A stretch of 64,000 nt of DNA from Chromobotia macracanthus (GCA_036877525.1 JAZGTH010000049.1:868001-932000), one strand, 5' to 3'; counted from the first letter of the stretch, positions 49,369 through 61,180 are shown. The notes: generated from the letters alone by a model not told the origin. Translations and numbers: made by a program.

Positions 49369-51355
49369 GTAAGTGTTTTCTATACATGTGTATGCATTCT
49401 TAACATTCTTACACAATGGTAGTAATTGTTAGGTAGAAATTCTAAAATATATATTTTTCTGATTAAACCAGAAAAGCACCCCATTAAACCTGTACAAATA
49501 CTTTGTTTTTAACTATTTAGACTTAAACATCAGAAAATATTAACATTATGCTTAAAAACTGTTCCGATTTTTAGAATTTTGAAATTATGTTGCTGCTGAT
49601 TTTAGCTCAGCTTGTATTATTGGACCAGAATTGTGAACATGTCTTTCTAATCATGCTGAATGAATCATGCTAAAGCACTCGACTGGGATGAGATGTTTCA
49701 AATGTGAGATTTTACTCCCTGTGACCCTTTGGAAAGGATATTGACATGGCAAATGTTTCTCTTTTTTTTGGCCTGTGTATATTTTGCAGCTGTAAATTGA
49801 TCTAGTAGGCATCACCTCACCCCAGACTGGCTCCTGCATGCCTGTTGTTTATAGGTTATTTATAGTTGTTGGATGCAGGAAGTTATTGGATACCTGCTAT
49901 TTCAGTGTTGGGTTTAGAGTATTATAAAATTAACAAAACTTTAGTGTACTGAATTTGGTGGACCTGTTTTGCCCGTTTGTCCCCTGTGTTGTGAAACTTT
50001 GTTTTCCAAGATAATATTGTTATTGTTTTAATTTAATAATCTCTAGCAGTGAGACACAAAAACATTTGAAAGGATATGATATCAAAATTGATTCTGTTTA
50101 CTTTCTTAATGTTAATAATCTTAAAGTGCACAATTCATCATTGTTGTTCTAAAGGAAATGTGTTTAAATTACACAATGTATTTGTTCATCATCGCATCCT
50201 CTTCCTTTGAGATAAGCATTGCCTTTTACCGGTTTACATTTAAGTGAAGTGATTCATTTCTGCACCACAAAGATGCAAAACACAGTTTGTGAAGCTAAAA
50301 CGAAAGTGTCGGCTTATGACTGAAGATGTAAGTCACACAGACAGTGAGAGAGGAATTCTTCATTAACCTTAAGACAGAAATCTGTACTTGTCAGTTTTAT
50401 GAGGGTCATTAAATTACAATACTTCATATATATTTTCAGTTTTTTTTAACGTTTGTTAATTTATGTTTTATACTTTTTGAAGTATATAATTAAATCCCTC
50501 ACTCACTCTTCCTGCACTGTCCGCTCTCACTGTGAAAGGAAACAAAGTGGCCGTTTTTTAGTTTCCACCCACTTCCAGGTTAAGCCCCGCCCACCCAGTG
50601 TTCTGCCTTTTGTCATTGCAACAGATACAGAAACAGCTACACACAATGGCTTTGCTGCCCAGCTCTCCTGAGCAGCAATAATATATTTTGCCCTGACATG
50701 TGTACATTATGCCATTTAGCAGGTGCTCATCCTTATAAAAAGCACCTTCGCTGCATGAGACCACTGTGATCAACATTTGTTTACTGAAGACTGAGCAATA
50801 TTTATGGTTTATAAGATTATATATAAGTCCAGTCATAAAGTACTAATTTCAGAAGTGTGCTACTGTATGTCTGTGGTATGATACAGATGGTGAAGGGATC
50901 TGTACACAGGGGAAGAGGCGTGGCATTGTTGTCACAGCAGTGGGAGGGGTTAAAGGTCAGCCAGTCTGTGCTATGTGTTTGTGCTGATATCGTGTTGGAC
51001 CAGCTGCTGCTGGATGTCAACCTGAGACTCTTGGACTGCAGGAGGGTCAGCTTTTTATAGAACAACCTTATCTTAAAGGGAAAGACACAGAGGCAGGCCA
51101 GAAGTTTGGGCTGAGGGTTTTTATATAAACAAATCAGCCAGCATGCCCTGTGGCACCACAGGGGGAAATGTGAGATGTCTGAACGGCAAAAATTTAATGA
51201 GCAATAATCCAGCTATTAGCAAGAGACACTTTAGGATCATATCTGATTTTTGGTATGACCCGAATAACTGTTAGATGATAACTGTGCAATAGCAACATGT
51301 ATAATGTTAAACAAGTGTTCATTTTCTAATGTTCTTCTTGTTTTGTTTTACACAG
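49369..51355 (+). other. Probable intron in the C4orf54 3'UTR
   Basis: Nineteen bases after the stop codon is a consensus donor 'agagt|gtaagt' (49369). A good acceptor 'ttttgttttacacag' ends at 51355. A second, mostly non-coding exon would suit this gene family. No coding exon is seen in between; near 50.7 kb there is a degenerate 'gccatttagcaggtgct' dispersed-repeat fragment. Confidence 0.4.
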
Positions 51356-51615
51356 GAACCACATTACATCATCTTTTCACTGATTTGGAGTTTAGTTTGT
51401 TTTATTTTTCCCTGAACCTTTTCACCCTGTTTTGGAATCATGGTCTACTTCTTCAAAAATATCATCATATTCATCTTCATCATAATGACTTCACCCTGTT
51501 AGTGATCTGTGGTCCCGTTTCAAGCCCAATATCCCACTTGTTTGATTTGGTGTTGCAAAACTGTTATTTCTGAAATCTTTATGAAAGTGGTTGGAAATTT
51601 GTAGCTGAACCCATA

Positions 51616-51618
<3 letters not shown>

Positions 51619-51682
<64 letters not shown>
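51619..51682. repeat. (AT)32 microsatellite
   Basis: Pure AT dinucleotide run preceded by 'ccatatgc' and followed by 'acaaaaaatcg'. Confidence 0.97.
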
Positions 51683-51685
<3 letters not shown>

Positions 51686-54600
51686 AAAAATCGATCAATT
51701 CTTTGTCATTTACATGTTAATTACATGGTATATCTTTTTATATTGTGTATTGCCCGATTTATAACAATAAGCAGCAAGTTAACAAGGTGTTGATGAAGCT
51801 GTTGTCAGGTTCACTATATAAAAGCCATGAAGTTTCTTCTTGTGTCTCTTATCTTTGACAGAAGCTCCTCTGCTGACCTTGATTCTCAACACTCGTCCTT
51901 GAGAGGTGTTACAATTTTATATTGTATATTTTTGTCATTTTTTACTGTTGCTGTCGTTTTTGAACAGAGCAGGGTGGATGGTATGGGTGGATACTGGGTG
52001 GATGGTATGATGTTTTAGGGAATGTACTCCTATTTTATTACAGTACCAGAAAAACCAGTATGCATGTGAGAGAGAATGAGTTTACCAGATCACTTTGATT
52101 CGGTATTTTCAGTTCCATCCCTTAAGGTAGCAATAATAAAGAATCAAGGTCAGGAGAATATTTTTCTGGTGATGATATGAGAGGAATTAGCAGAGATTTC
52201 TTGTGTTTTGAGGGTGAGGCTTTGAATGTCTCATCAAAACAGTTTACTTGCTGCTTATAGACATATTTCCAACCTCACTGCCCTCACTGATATAAAGAAT
52301 ATAAAGTCACCGGTGATTTTGATTTCATCTGTAAATACTGAGGAGTATTACGTGTAAACTGTCTGAACTATTTGCTACTGTAACTGTTGTAACTATTTGC
52401 TTCTTTTAAATACTTTTATTTTAAGCAAGTTTTCTTTGGTGGGGTAGGGCCAATTACATTTCAGTTCATTTCAAATCAGTGAAAGTTAACTGATACCTGG
52501 GGGTTTTTCACAACAATATTTAAATGCCCTCACAGTTATCAAATGTTCTAGAGCTTGGCATAACTAGAAAGATGTTTATTCATTATAAAAATTTATTTTA
52601 GTCTTTAATTTGTCTTATTTTAAATAATTTAAACTCCTTGGAGTTTGTTGAGTTCCCCAGTGGGCCCTGGCCCCCAGTTGAGAAACACGGCTATATAATG
52701 AAAAGGGAATTAACCTAACCTTAACCTAAAGTGCTGCTAAAACTTTTAAAGAACTTGTATTTCATGAGCTTGAGCTTTTCTTGAGTCTGTTTCTTAGAAT
52801 TACATGAATTGAAATGAAACTGATCCTAGTCCAGTATCAGGTACTGCATCCATGAAGTGTACATGGAACATGCTGTACTTTTAAATCTGTTGCACCAAAT
52901 TGACAAATGAAACATTCTTTATAATTGACATTGTTCTAAAACTTTGAATAATAGAGGCAGTACATTTGGTCCTCTGTTTAATTATTATTTGGACATAGCT
53001 TGTTTTTTAATTACTGCTGTTTTGTCATCAGCTGTCGCAGCTGCTGGTCAGTTTGTTAAGCTGTCTTTGAGAGTTTGGTGTGCCGTTTCAGCTTCATCAG
53101 AATATCCAATCAGAGGACTTCAGTTTTTTAACAAATATATGAAAAACACACATCAGCAGACATCTGTAAATGTGTTTGTTTGGTATGTGTTGTATGGAGG
53201 GTATGTTTGGTCTGTGCAAAAGATTATGCAAATGAAAACTGTGATGCTCACAGGGGTCACTTGGTGTTATAAAACCAGAACTGGATGGTTCCTGTAATGG
53301 CCTTCATATACTCAGTTATCACAGGGTCACACTGTATGCAGGATGTCTGAATGAGACTTAAATGAGGGTTATGTAATGTTTACAAAGGTTTGAGGCATGT
53401 GTGAAGATGGACAGGTGATGGGTTGAAGATACACTTTCGTGTCTGGAAAGAATAAAGACTGAGATTTAAAACAAAGGAAGAAATGTTTAAATTAGAGGAA
53501 ATGTTACTAAAAATAAAATGAATGCCTAAGGGTATTGTTTTTTTCTTTTTCTGAAAAAAGCTCTAGTATTGTCTAATAAACATACATTTCCAGGGTTTTC
53601 ACTTATACACACAATACAGTATACACTATATACAATATACAGAAGTCATGGATGGACATTGTTTACTAGAGTCCATATCATATCATTAGCACAATGACTC
53701 TCACAAATCTCTCCTAAGATTGTTTACCAATACTGTATGGTGGTACTGTATGGCTGTAATACTGTAAAATAGTCTGCTGGTGAGAATATTTGTACTGTCC
53801 CAACTGCAGCTTTGAAGAAGAAGACCTCCATATTAAACACATTGACAAAAGTGCCAGAAATCTGAAAAGCAACAAATCTAAAACATTCATATTTGAAAGA
53901 TAAGATGCTGTCATACATTTCTATGCAGTGACGGGAATCAGCCGTAACTCTGGTCTGAATTAACACTAGCTAAATTTACTTCCATTTACTAAATTTTACC
54001 TAATATACACTTTTATCCTGAAAAGATTTAGCTGTGTTTAAACAGATATTGTCTGAGAAATAGGGGGAGTCCATCTAGGTTTAAATGGCAAATTATTTGG
54101 ATATCTTTGTAATACTCAATATTCAGCAGGGAATACAGATCACAAGAGTGTGCCACTTTCTTCCTCTTCTGTTACTGTGTGCTGTGTGCATGCTATGAGA
54201 TTGGTACAATATTTCAGTTACGCCACCTGTGCATGAAACATAATATGGTGTAGCATGAAATCTTGTCGTGAGTCACTGCAAAGTTGTACCATACTATATA
54301 CACAACATTTCAAGGCTTGGAATGACTTTAAAATTTCAATTACAGTAAAGACATTAATGTTACGACTAAATAAATACCATGTTCTTCAAAGTTTGTTCAT
54401 CAAAGAAATCACAGTAGCTCAGAATTCAGAATGTTCAGAATTTATGCACAGAGATATAATACAAAGATATTCAGTTTAATATCCTGTGTTTGCTGTAGCC
54501 ATTCTGGTTCTTCTCATGGACCTTGAGATCAAACCTTTCCCAGTTCAACACCTTAAACTTAATTTGTCTGTTTATTCATCCACTTCACAATTGATTTTAA

Positions 54601-54766
54601 TAATTCACTGTCTAAACATAATGTCTTTCAGGCCATTTGAACCTGTTCAAATATTTTGTAATTATATGGCTCTTTATTAAAAAACTGTCCCTAAAAAGAC
54701 CATCAGAATCTTCACTGTTGCAGATAAACTGGTGTTTACTGGATCTGCGAGGTGCCTGTTTCTCAA

Positions 54767-54772
54767 AATAAA
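54767..54772 (+). terminator. Candidate C4orf54 polyadenylation signal
   Basis: AATAAA followed within 30-50 bases by a GU/U-rich stretch ('gctgtcttgcctgtgggttg'), the best-looking poly(A) context between C4orf54 and trmt10a. A transcript end this far from the stop codon needs a long 3'UTR. Confidence 0.3.
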
Positions 54773-55239
54773 GACTCTGGCATGCTGTCCTCTTGCTGTC
54801 TTGCCTGTGGGTTGTTCTCTCTCAGTCCTGGTCAGATCCTGTTTGGTCTTTTAGACAGTACAAGAAATGACCTTCAGCATTAAAGCAGTTTTAAATCAAA
54901 ATAGATGCTTAAAAACATAAGTGTACTATAGCAATTAAAACTGTATTGAGATTTTCACCCTTCTTTAATTAGTACTTTGATACTATGACATCTTTGTCAA
55001 GATAAAAAGAGGTTTTCTAGTACTTGACTGGAAGCATTACTTTTTCAGGGTGACAACTTTTAATTAGTGGATTAGTAAATGATTAGTAGTGAAATGATTT
55101 TAAACAAGGTAAAAAATTTGCTGTTTTAAAAATGTCTTAGTAATTTCAGAGTTTTGAAGGGTAGTGTAGATTGTATTTAACATAATGCACAGAAAATAAT
55201 ATTACATATTATATGCATTAGTTCTATAAGTGATTTTAT

Positions 55240-55397
55240 TGCTGTCAGGTTGCAACTGAGACACCCTTGAGCAAGACACCTATCCCCTGATTGCCCCCCA
55301 GGTGCTGCAGTGCTGCCCCAGTGTGTGTGTGTGTGTGGTGTATGTGTGTGTGGTGTGAGTGTGTGTGTGTGGTGTATGTGTGTGTGGTGTGTGTGTG

Positions 55398-55439
<42 letters not shown>

Positions 55440-55630
55440 TGTGTGTGTGGTGTGTGTGAGTGTGTGTGTGTGGTGTATGTGTGTGTGGTGTGTGTGTGGT
55501 GTGTGTGGTGTATGTGTGTGTGTGTGTGTGTGGTGTGTGTGTGTGTGTGTGTGATGTGTGTGTTTTCACTCTTGTGTTTTCACTCTTATCTGTGATGGGT
55601 TAAATGCAGAGGTCACATCTCAGGGGTTAT
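55240..55630 (+). mobile_element. Dispersed SINE/MITE-like repeat carrying a GT tract
   Basis: The left part reads 'cttgagcaagacacctat', 'ctgattgccccccagg' and 'gctgcagtgctgcccc', and the right part 'gggttaaatgcagagg'. Both flanks match a very common teleost repeat in which a GT microsatellite sits between these two blocks, so the microsatellite is part of the element. Confidence 0.55.
55321..55562 (+). repeat. GT microsatellite with 'ggtgtatg' interruptions
   Basis: (GT)n interrupted at irregular intervals by 'ggtgtatg' and 'gagtg', internal to the dispersed repeat. Confidence 0.95.
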
Positions 55631-55889
55631 CATACCTGACAAATATGTCACTTTTTCTACAAATTCTACACATTTATAAACTATGGAGATTTGTATAGCC
55701 TATATTAATAAAGTTTCAGAATAAAAATGTTGTTATCAGAAAACAAAAATCCTTTTTTAATTGTGTATATAATATAAGATACATGATTTACTTGGCAGTG
55801 TCAAGACTCTTCCTTTGCAGATTTTGCAAACACAAGGCAAGAGAAGAACCTGATGAGGCTACAGAGGTGACCTCACTGTGCCCTTACCA

Positions 55890-56601
55890 ACATGGCGTTC
55901 TGTGACGGGCGTCTCTCCGCGCGCTTTAAGATGACGCAACACGCAGACGGGATGATAGCGCTGCTGCACGGAGCGCGTCAGAAGGTGCTTCAGAAGGTGC
56001 TTCAGAAGGTGCTTCAGAAGGTGTTTCAGAAGGTGCTTCAGAAGGTGCTTCAGAAGGTGTTTCAGAAGGTGTTTCAGAAGGTGCTTCAGAAGGTGTTTCA
56101 GAAGGTGCTTCAGAAGGTGTTTCAGAAGGTGCTTTATTGCTCGTGTCTCTTGTGCTTTGTGTGCTGTTTCACAGTTAATGTACTTCATCTATTACGCTAC
56201 AGTCTATGATATCCTTCCTGCAGCCTAGTTTGATGTTCATGTTCTGATGTAAAGCAGCTGCTGCAGTGAACTCATTGAGCTGTAGCTGTCTCAGTGTAAC
56301 GACATCACAGCGATTAATGACATATTCATAACAATACACTGACTGCTGGAGCTCATAATACTGCAGGACGACCGACAGCACCGGCTGTTTCAAGATCAGT
56401 GAACTGGGCATCACTACTGAGTAAGGATCACTTGGTTTAAGATCACACAAAATGGTTATCTGATCTCGATTTGGAGCGGTAACATATCCCAGCTTGCAAT
56501 TCTGCCTTTTAAACTGCCCAAGTCTGCGGAATTAAATGAAAATAATCCCGTAACGCTTTATCTGTCATCGTTTACACTCTTTAGACTGAAAGGACATCGA
56601 C
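55890..56601 (+). promoter_or_regulatory. trmt10a: trmt10a promoter and leader region
   Basis: 'ccaacatggcgttc' (YY1-like) and a CpG-rich stretch ('gggcgtctctccgcgcgc') at 55890-55980 suggest a housekeeping-type promoter about 0.65 kb before the coding start. A 12-bp minisatellite follows at once. Whether a non-coding first exon lies here is not settled. Confidence 0.4.
55979..56134 (+). repeat. 12-bp minisatellite, exactly 13 copies
   Basis: The unit 'cagaaggtgctt' alternates with 'cagaaggtgttt' in the order C C C T C C T T C T C T C at the ninth-to-tenth position. Because 12 is a multiple of 3, it stays open in several frames on both strands and reads as (QKVL/F)n on + and (LLKH)n on -. 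Confidence 0.97.
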
Positions 56602-56768
56602 ATGGCAAGTAAACTGGCTGGCCAGGTAAGTGGTCATGAATGCACAAAACATGAAAATGAATCTGCAAAGAATGAAAGCGAACAGGCTCAGACTGAACGG
56701 CTGTCCAAAAGACAAATGAAGAGACTTCTGAAGAGTCAGCAGTGGGAGGAACAGAGAGGGCTGCGCAG
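56602..56768 (+). CDS. trmt10a: trmt10a coding exon 1 (residues 1-56)
   Basis: Encodes [20 protein letters not shown] and on to [19 protein letters not shown]; donor 'cgcag|gtgagt', phase 2. An internal 'ccag|gtaagt' at 56626 looks like a donor, but using it would skip the conserved SKRQMK segment. Confidence 0.93.
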
Positions 56769-59604
56769 GTGAGTCTTCTTCATTAAGCACCAGTGTCTTT
56801 AATTTCACAACAGCTTGTCACAGTGCCTAATGTTTGTTCATGGATATGCAGACAGAAGCGGAAAGAAAGAAAACAGCAGCGCAAGCTGGAGAGACAAGCG
56901 CAGGCAGAAGATGGTGTTGAGTGGAGAGGAAAGAAGCGCGTGTGTATCAGATCTGCAGAGCCCAGCTCTCTCAGACTGCTCATCGACTGCAGCTTTGATC
57001 AGCTCATGGTGCTGAAGGTGAGAACAGGCCTGCTACACAAATGTTCTGCTCATTTACATCTGCCAAAAACAGTGCCCATCCACGTTATAAGCTGTTGTTT
57101 TCTGGACAACATTTCATTTTCATTTCTGTAGCGCTTTTCACAGTTTTGCATTTTTGCAAAGCAGCTTTACAGAAACAAATTTAGAAAAACTTAAGACATG
57201 CATTGCCATTAAATGATAAAATAATTGTAGTAGTTTAAGCATTACATTCTTTATTAAATCATTCATCAAGCCATGAACAAAACCAGCTCAAAAGGTCAGT
57301 GACATCATTACCAACTTTGATATGAATCAAAAGTATTTGAAGATTGGACAAAGAGAGTAAGATACAAGACAAGTGTATTTGACCACTTTATAGCCAGCAT
57401 TGCAAATGACAATCTTATTGAAATGTGAAAAATACATTTTAACTGATTATAATTATAGCAACATCATAAAATGGGAGAGAAACAAAACGCTGCAGAACTC
57501 ATTTGCAAGTTTAATAAACATAAAATCAAGTTCAATCACTGAATGTGTTTGTATTTCCTGCACGTTGTGTAGGATGTGAAGAAACTTCACAAGCAAATCC
57601 AGAGGTGCTATGCTGAAAACAGACGAGCACGACATCCTGTACAGGCAAGAGTTTCTTTCATGAAAGTGGAATCTGTAACAAACATACAAGCAAGCATTTT
57701 GCTTAACATTTCTCTTTCACATTTGAATTTCTTTCTGCAGTTTTATCTTACAAGCCATGGAGGCCAGTTAAAGCAAATCATGGATGAAAATAACAAAGGA
57801 TGGGTGAACTGGAAGGTAAGATGTGAAGTGTCTGAGAAATTTGTCTTTTGGTGGATGTGGATGCATTCAGCTGAGGAACATGTTTTTTTTTTGCTATCCG
57901 CATTTTAGGGTAGATTGTGTTTTTGAAACTGTTTTCTTCTGTACAAAATTATTATTGGAAAAGTTTAACCTACAGCTACTTAATGCTGTAATGAAATTTC
58001 CACTTAAAAGGACATGTGGTAGTTTAATATTGATTCTCACTCTAAACACTGTTTATTTGCCTAAAACTGTTTAATGGTGGGTGTGTGTGAGGTTTAAATA
58101 CTGGATAACAGAGAACAGTTATATACGCTGCTGCTGTATGGGTCCATCTCCTCATACACTTGAGTTTCATGTAGGATGTTAACATCAAGCCTGACCCATT
58201 TCATGAAATCATAAGCAAGCAGGACCTGATCTATCTCACCTCTGATTCCCCCAATGTGCTTCAAAATCTGGACGAAACCAAAGCCTATGTGATTGGGGGC
58301 CTTGTGGATCACAACCATCATAAGGTGAGTGGTTGATTAGGGTCAGAACTAAAAGAGAACATTACTTTGGGTGGGTAAATTAAATATTTACAGTAGTAAC
58401 TCAACCTGATGTATCAGTGCTTGTGGCTCAGGAATGATACTAAGGGTATTTTCAGACCTGTAGATCGTTTGCTTCGTTCCCAGAAAGGAATCGTTACAAT
58501 CGTCACTCCAAATAATTTCCAAACAGACCAAAATATGTCATGTGCAAGTTAACTGTCCTCTCATTGGTCAGAGCGCACCTGTTTATTTTCCAGGATTCTG
58601 CTCAAAGAGGTCATCCGTCAGGACGGATCGATAACAGCTTCACAAGCTTATTTGTGGCTTTCTGTTGTTATGTTACTTAATCATTTTAAGCAGGAATCAG
58701 GGCTTTATTGGGACAACACTCTTACCAACAAGAACAATTAAACAGTGCTGGTTTTCGATGGCGATGAGGTGCTTATCCACATTTTGGGAGGCATTAGCAA
58801 AACAAATCTTCATACGTTACAATACAGCCTGTTTGGTTGGTCTGTTGGGTCAGATTGCTTTCTCAAAACAAGTGCTCTAGAGTTTGTTTTCAGTCAGGAT
58901 GAGACCATCTTGTTCAACGGTTGTGGACCTGTTATTCTGGTGCGTATCGAAGCGTGAATATGCCTAAATAAATGGAAGTAAGGGAGAAAACAGGACGAGT
59001 TCGAGCCAGGTGTGAAAACACCCTAAGAAGGCTGTTGGTTTGTTTTCTGTCAGGAGCCCATGATCAAAGCACTTCTCTTGGTTTGGTTACAGGGAATCAC
59101 ATTTGGTCTTGCTAATGAGCTTGGCATTGCCCACGCTCAGCTTCCACTGGGTAGTTTTGTCAAGATGAACAGCCGCAAGGTGCTGGCAGTCAACCATGGT
59201 GAGAGGAACTTTCCCATGCATGCTCACACTCCTGCCCTAGCACTACACTTCTTAAGGAATATGAGATGAGCTTAAGTTTGCAGATTACCTTCCCTTCTTT
59301 GAAGTTTGCTGCTAGAAATGATCTGTTGCTATTTTCTGCAGTGTTTGAGATCATTCTAGCATTCCTGGAGAAACGAGACTGGCAGGATGCCTTCTTCACT
59401 GTTCTGCCACTGAGGAAGGGAGCTGTACCAGTGGGCCAAGAGAACAAGCTGGCACAGGAAACAGACGAAGACTCTGACCAGGACGCTGACACAAGCAATA
59501 TTCCTGCAGACCAGAGAACTGAGCAGTCCAATAGCCAGCATGAGGAGCAAATGCGAACGCACTTGCTAACCCAATCAGATTCCAGTGAGCAAACGGCAAC
59601 ATAG
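56602..59604 (+). CDS. trmt10a: trmt10a, tRNA (guanine-9-N1) methyltransferase; 7-exon gene span
   Basis: Transfers a methyl group from S-adenosylmethionine to N1 of G9 in cytosolic/nuclear tRNAs. Seven coding exons join into 332 aa (human 339). An N-terminal Lys/Arg-rich helix (about 40-75, [18 protein letters not shown], then [14 protein letters not shown]) is the tRNA-binding region of the family. The SPOUT domain spans about 95-290: [42 protein letters not shown], then [11 protein letters not shown] with the family's key Asp at 205, and [20 protein letters not shown], which holds the SAM-binding knot. An acidic tail follows. The start is set by ATG at 56602, with no earlier in-frame exon seen. 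It could be confused with TRMT10B or C, but '[17 protein letters not shown]' fits A closely. Confidence 0.97.
56852..57017 (+). CDS. trmt10a: trmt10a exon 2 (residues 56-111)
   Basis: Acceptor 'ggatatgcag', donor 'aag|gtgaga' (phase 0). It holds the basic helix and the first SPOUT strand [14 protein letters not shown]. Confidence 0.97.
57018..57572 (+). other. trmt10a intron 2, with a dispersed-repeat fragment
   Basis: 555 bp. At about 57125-57180 'gtagcgcttttcacagtt' and 'gcaaagcagctttacag' match a repeat word pair abundant in cyprinid-like fish. The rest is plain intron sequence. Confidence 0.6.
57573..57644 (+). CDS. trmt10a: trmt10a exon 3 (residues 112-135)
   Basis: Acceptor 'cacgttgtgtag'. 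It encodes [20 protein letters not shown] and ends at HPVQ, exactly where the human exon ends, but the donor is 'cag|gcaaga' (GC, not GT). Confidence 0.95.
57645..57740 (+). other. trmt10a: GC-AG intron of trmt10a
   Basis: 96-bp intron starting 'gcaaga' and ending 'ctttctgcag'. GC-AG introns are spliced by the normal U2 spliceosome but are a small minority. No GT donor that keeps the conserved HPVQ-FYLT junction is available nearby. Confidence 0.9.
57741..57815 (+). CDS. trmt10a: trmt10a exon 4 (residues 136-160)
   Basis: Acceptor 'ctttctgcag', donor 'aag|gtaaga' (phase 0). It encodes [20 protein letters not shown] and WVNWK. Confidence 0.97.
57816..58174 (+). other. trmt10a intron 4
   Basis: 359 bp. 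I see nothing in it. Confidence 0.75.
58175..58324 (+). CDS. trmt10a: trmt10a exon 5 (residues 161-210, catalytic core)
   Basis: Acceptor 'tttcatgtag', donor 'aag|gtgagt' (phase 0). It encodes [14 protein letters not shown] and ends in [14 protein letters not shown] with the conserved Asp 205. Confidence 0.97.
58325..59092 (+). other. trmt10a intron 5, mostly a MITE-like element
   Basis: 768 bp, of which about 585 bp is the inverted-repeat element at 58442-59025. Confidence 0.7.
58442..59025. mobile_element. MITE-like element with about 18-bp terminal inverted repeats
   Basis: The left end 'aagggtattttcagacctg' (58442-58460) and the reverse complement of the right end 'caggtgtgaaaacaccct' (59007-59024) agree at 16 of 18 positions. 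The inside has no coding gene. Target-site duplications are not clear. A TA or short A/T target is possible. Confidence 0.65.
59093..59198 (+). CDS. trmt10a: trmt10a exon 6 (residues 211-246, SAM-binding knot)
   Basis: Acceptor 'gtttggttacag', donor 'g|gtgaga' (phase 1). It encodes [20 protein letters not shown] and [15 protein letters not shown]. Confidence 0.97.
59342..59604 (+). CDS. trmt10a: trmt10a exon 7 (residues 246-332, stop)
   Basis: Acceptor 'tattttctgcag'. It encodes [20 protein letters not shown] and PLRKGAVP, then an acidic, Gln/Ser-rich tail ([13 protein letters not shown]) ending at TAG. The tail diverges from human, as is usual for this family. Confidence 0.96.
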
Positions 59605-59846
59605 ACATATTTATGCCTTTTTCTTTTTAATGAAGTTTTTCTTGATATCTTGGTTGCATTTGAAATGGATTATTCAAAGGTTTGACTGGATATTTTTATT
59701 TTAAAAGAATGTGGTGACTGACTGAAAAAAGAAACATTCTCACTTTTCACTCTTAGCTACCATTTGTTTAGGCCTTAATACTTAAAACTGTGGTTAAAAT
59801 GTGGACCTTTGTCATGTTATTCATTGTTGTTTTCAGTAATTTCTTC

Positions 59847-59852
59847 AATAAA
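59847..59852 (+). terminator. trmt10a: trmt10a polyadenylation signal
   Basis: Canonical AATAAA 243 bp after the stop codon, a typical distance for a short 3'UTR. Confidence 0.6.
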
Positions 59853-61180
59853 TTGGCTAAAGAAATTGACCATTAAAATGCTGTAAATGTCTTCAGATGG
59901 GTTATTACTGCATCCTGTCCTGTAGGAAATTAATAGTCACACTCATCAACTGAAGGTAGTTTGCTGGTTTAACTGTTCTCCTAGTCTGGAAAGGTTGATG
60001 TCCATCTGGTTTAGCTGATCATGCAGTTGGTTTCCCAGCCTGACTAGTTAACAAGAGTGCAAAAACCAGTCTAAATCTAAACCTAATCAGCCTGATTAGT
60101 GGAAACCAACTCTGCAAACTGCAAAAGTCTAAAAGTTTAGTTAGTTGTTGGACTTGTAGGTTATGTGCATTAGGGTCAGTCACTGCTTCGTGTAATGTTT
60201 AAACTGCACATACTCATCATAATACAGTTTCAGGACTGTGCAGTAAGTGAGTGTGTATGATTTGAGTGAATCATCTGTAGATTTACTGCATGTGCATATA
60301 GTGGAAAGGCTTGGATCAAAGTGAACAGTAGAAAATCTTAGCTATGTGTAGTGAACGATGAAAACAAACTGCGACCTGCCGACCTTTCAGATGATTGTTG
60401 GAAGCTAATTCGCCCTGAACTGTTTGATAAAAATGTCCACATTTTAATATCTTGAACCGGGTACATTAAGGTTATTAAAAAGAGTACTGTTCTGCCACAG
60501 AGGAGCAGACTGGTGCCTGTGGTCCAAAATAAATTCAAATAGACAATGTTTAAAAATCATCATCATCACTTAAATGTGTCACTAACCTTTTAACTGCATA
60601 TTTTGGTTCAAACAGTTTGAATAGAGGTGATGAGACGATTAAAAACTTTTGGTCTTCTTTTTCACCTCAAGGTTATGAAAGATTCTTCTAAGATTTATGA
60701 GTTACTGTCATAAAATTGAAATGACAAATTATTTCTCACCACCAAGCTGCCATGTTACATATCTGGAAACTTCACTGGATCAGTTCAGCTCATTTACACA
60801 TTTACATTGAGGCATTTAGCAGATGCTTTTATCCAAAAAAAAGTGAGGAAAAAACAAAGTGATAAATCACAGGGAGGCAATAACATCAGCTGTACATAGC
60901 TACGATTTTACCAAGGGTTCAACATTTACATGCTTGAGAGGGAAACCTGATGGGAGAGAAGAGGACCCAAGTTTAGTAGCTTTTAGTTTTTCATACTTGT
61001 CAGGTGTTCGTGGTAGAGGCAGGTGAATGTAGTGAGACGTGTATACATTCAGCAGACTTCCCGTGCATTCACGCTGTATGTTTGATTAGTTCACATGTTC
61101 CCGGGGAATCAAACCCACAGCCGCCACAGCAGCACCTCGGCTGTAGCGCAGAGCCGCGGACGGATATATCCCGACATGCT
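59853..61180. other. Intergenic sequence after trmt10a
   Basis: No gene seen. It includes a dispersed-repeat fragment at 60795-60845. Confidence 0.7.
60795..60845 (+). mobile_element. Fragment of an abundant teleost repeat
   Basis: 'catttagcagatgctttt' followed by 'atccaaaaaaaagtgagg' matches the very common fish word 'catttagcagacgcttttatccaaagcgac'-type repeat (here with a poly-A change). Only this core is recognisable. Confidence 0.5.

Larger units (their letters stand above)
51356..54790 (+). other. Possible C4orf54 3'UTR exon and downstream sequence
   Basis: No coding gene is seen. Canonical AATAAA hexamers occur at 52135, 53451 and 54767. An (AT)32 run lies at 51619-51682. Extent as an exon is inferred from the acceptor at 51355 only. 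Confidence 0.3.
54791..55890. other. Spacer before trmt10a
   Basis: No gene seen. It is largely occupied by the dispersed repeat with its internal GT tract (55240-55630). Confidence 0.7.
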
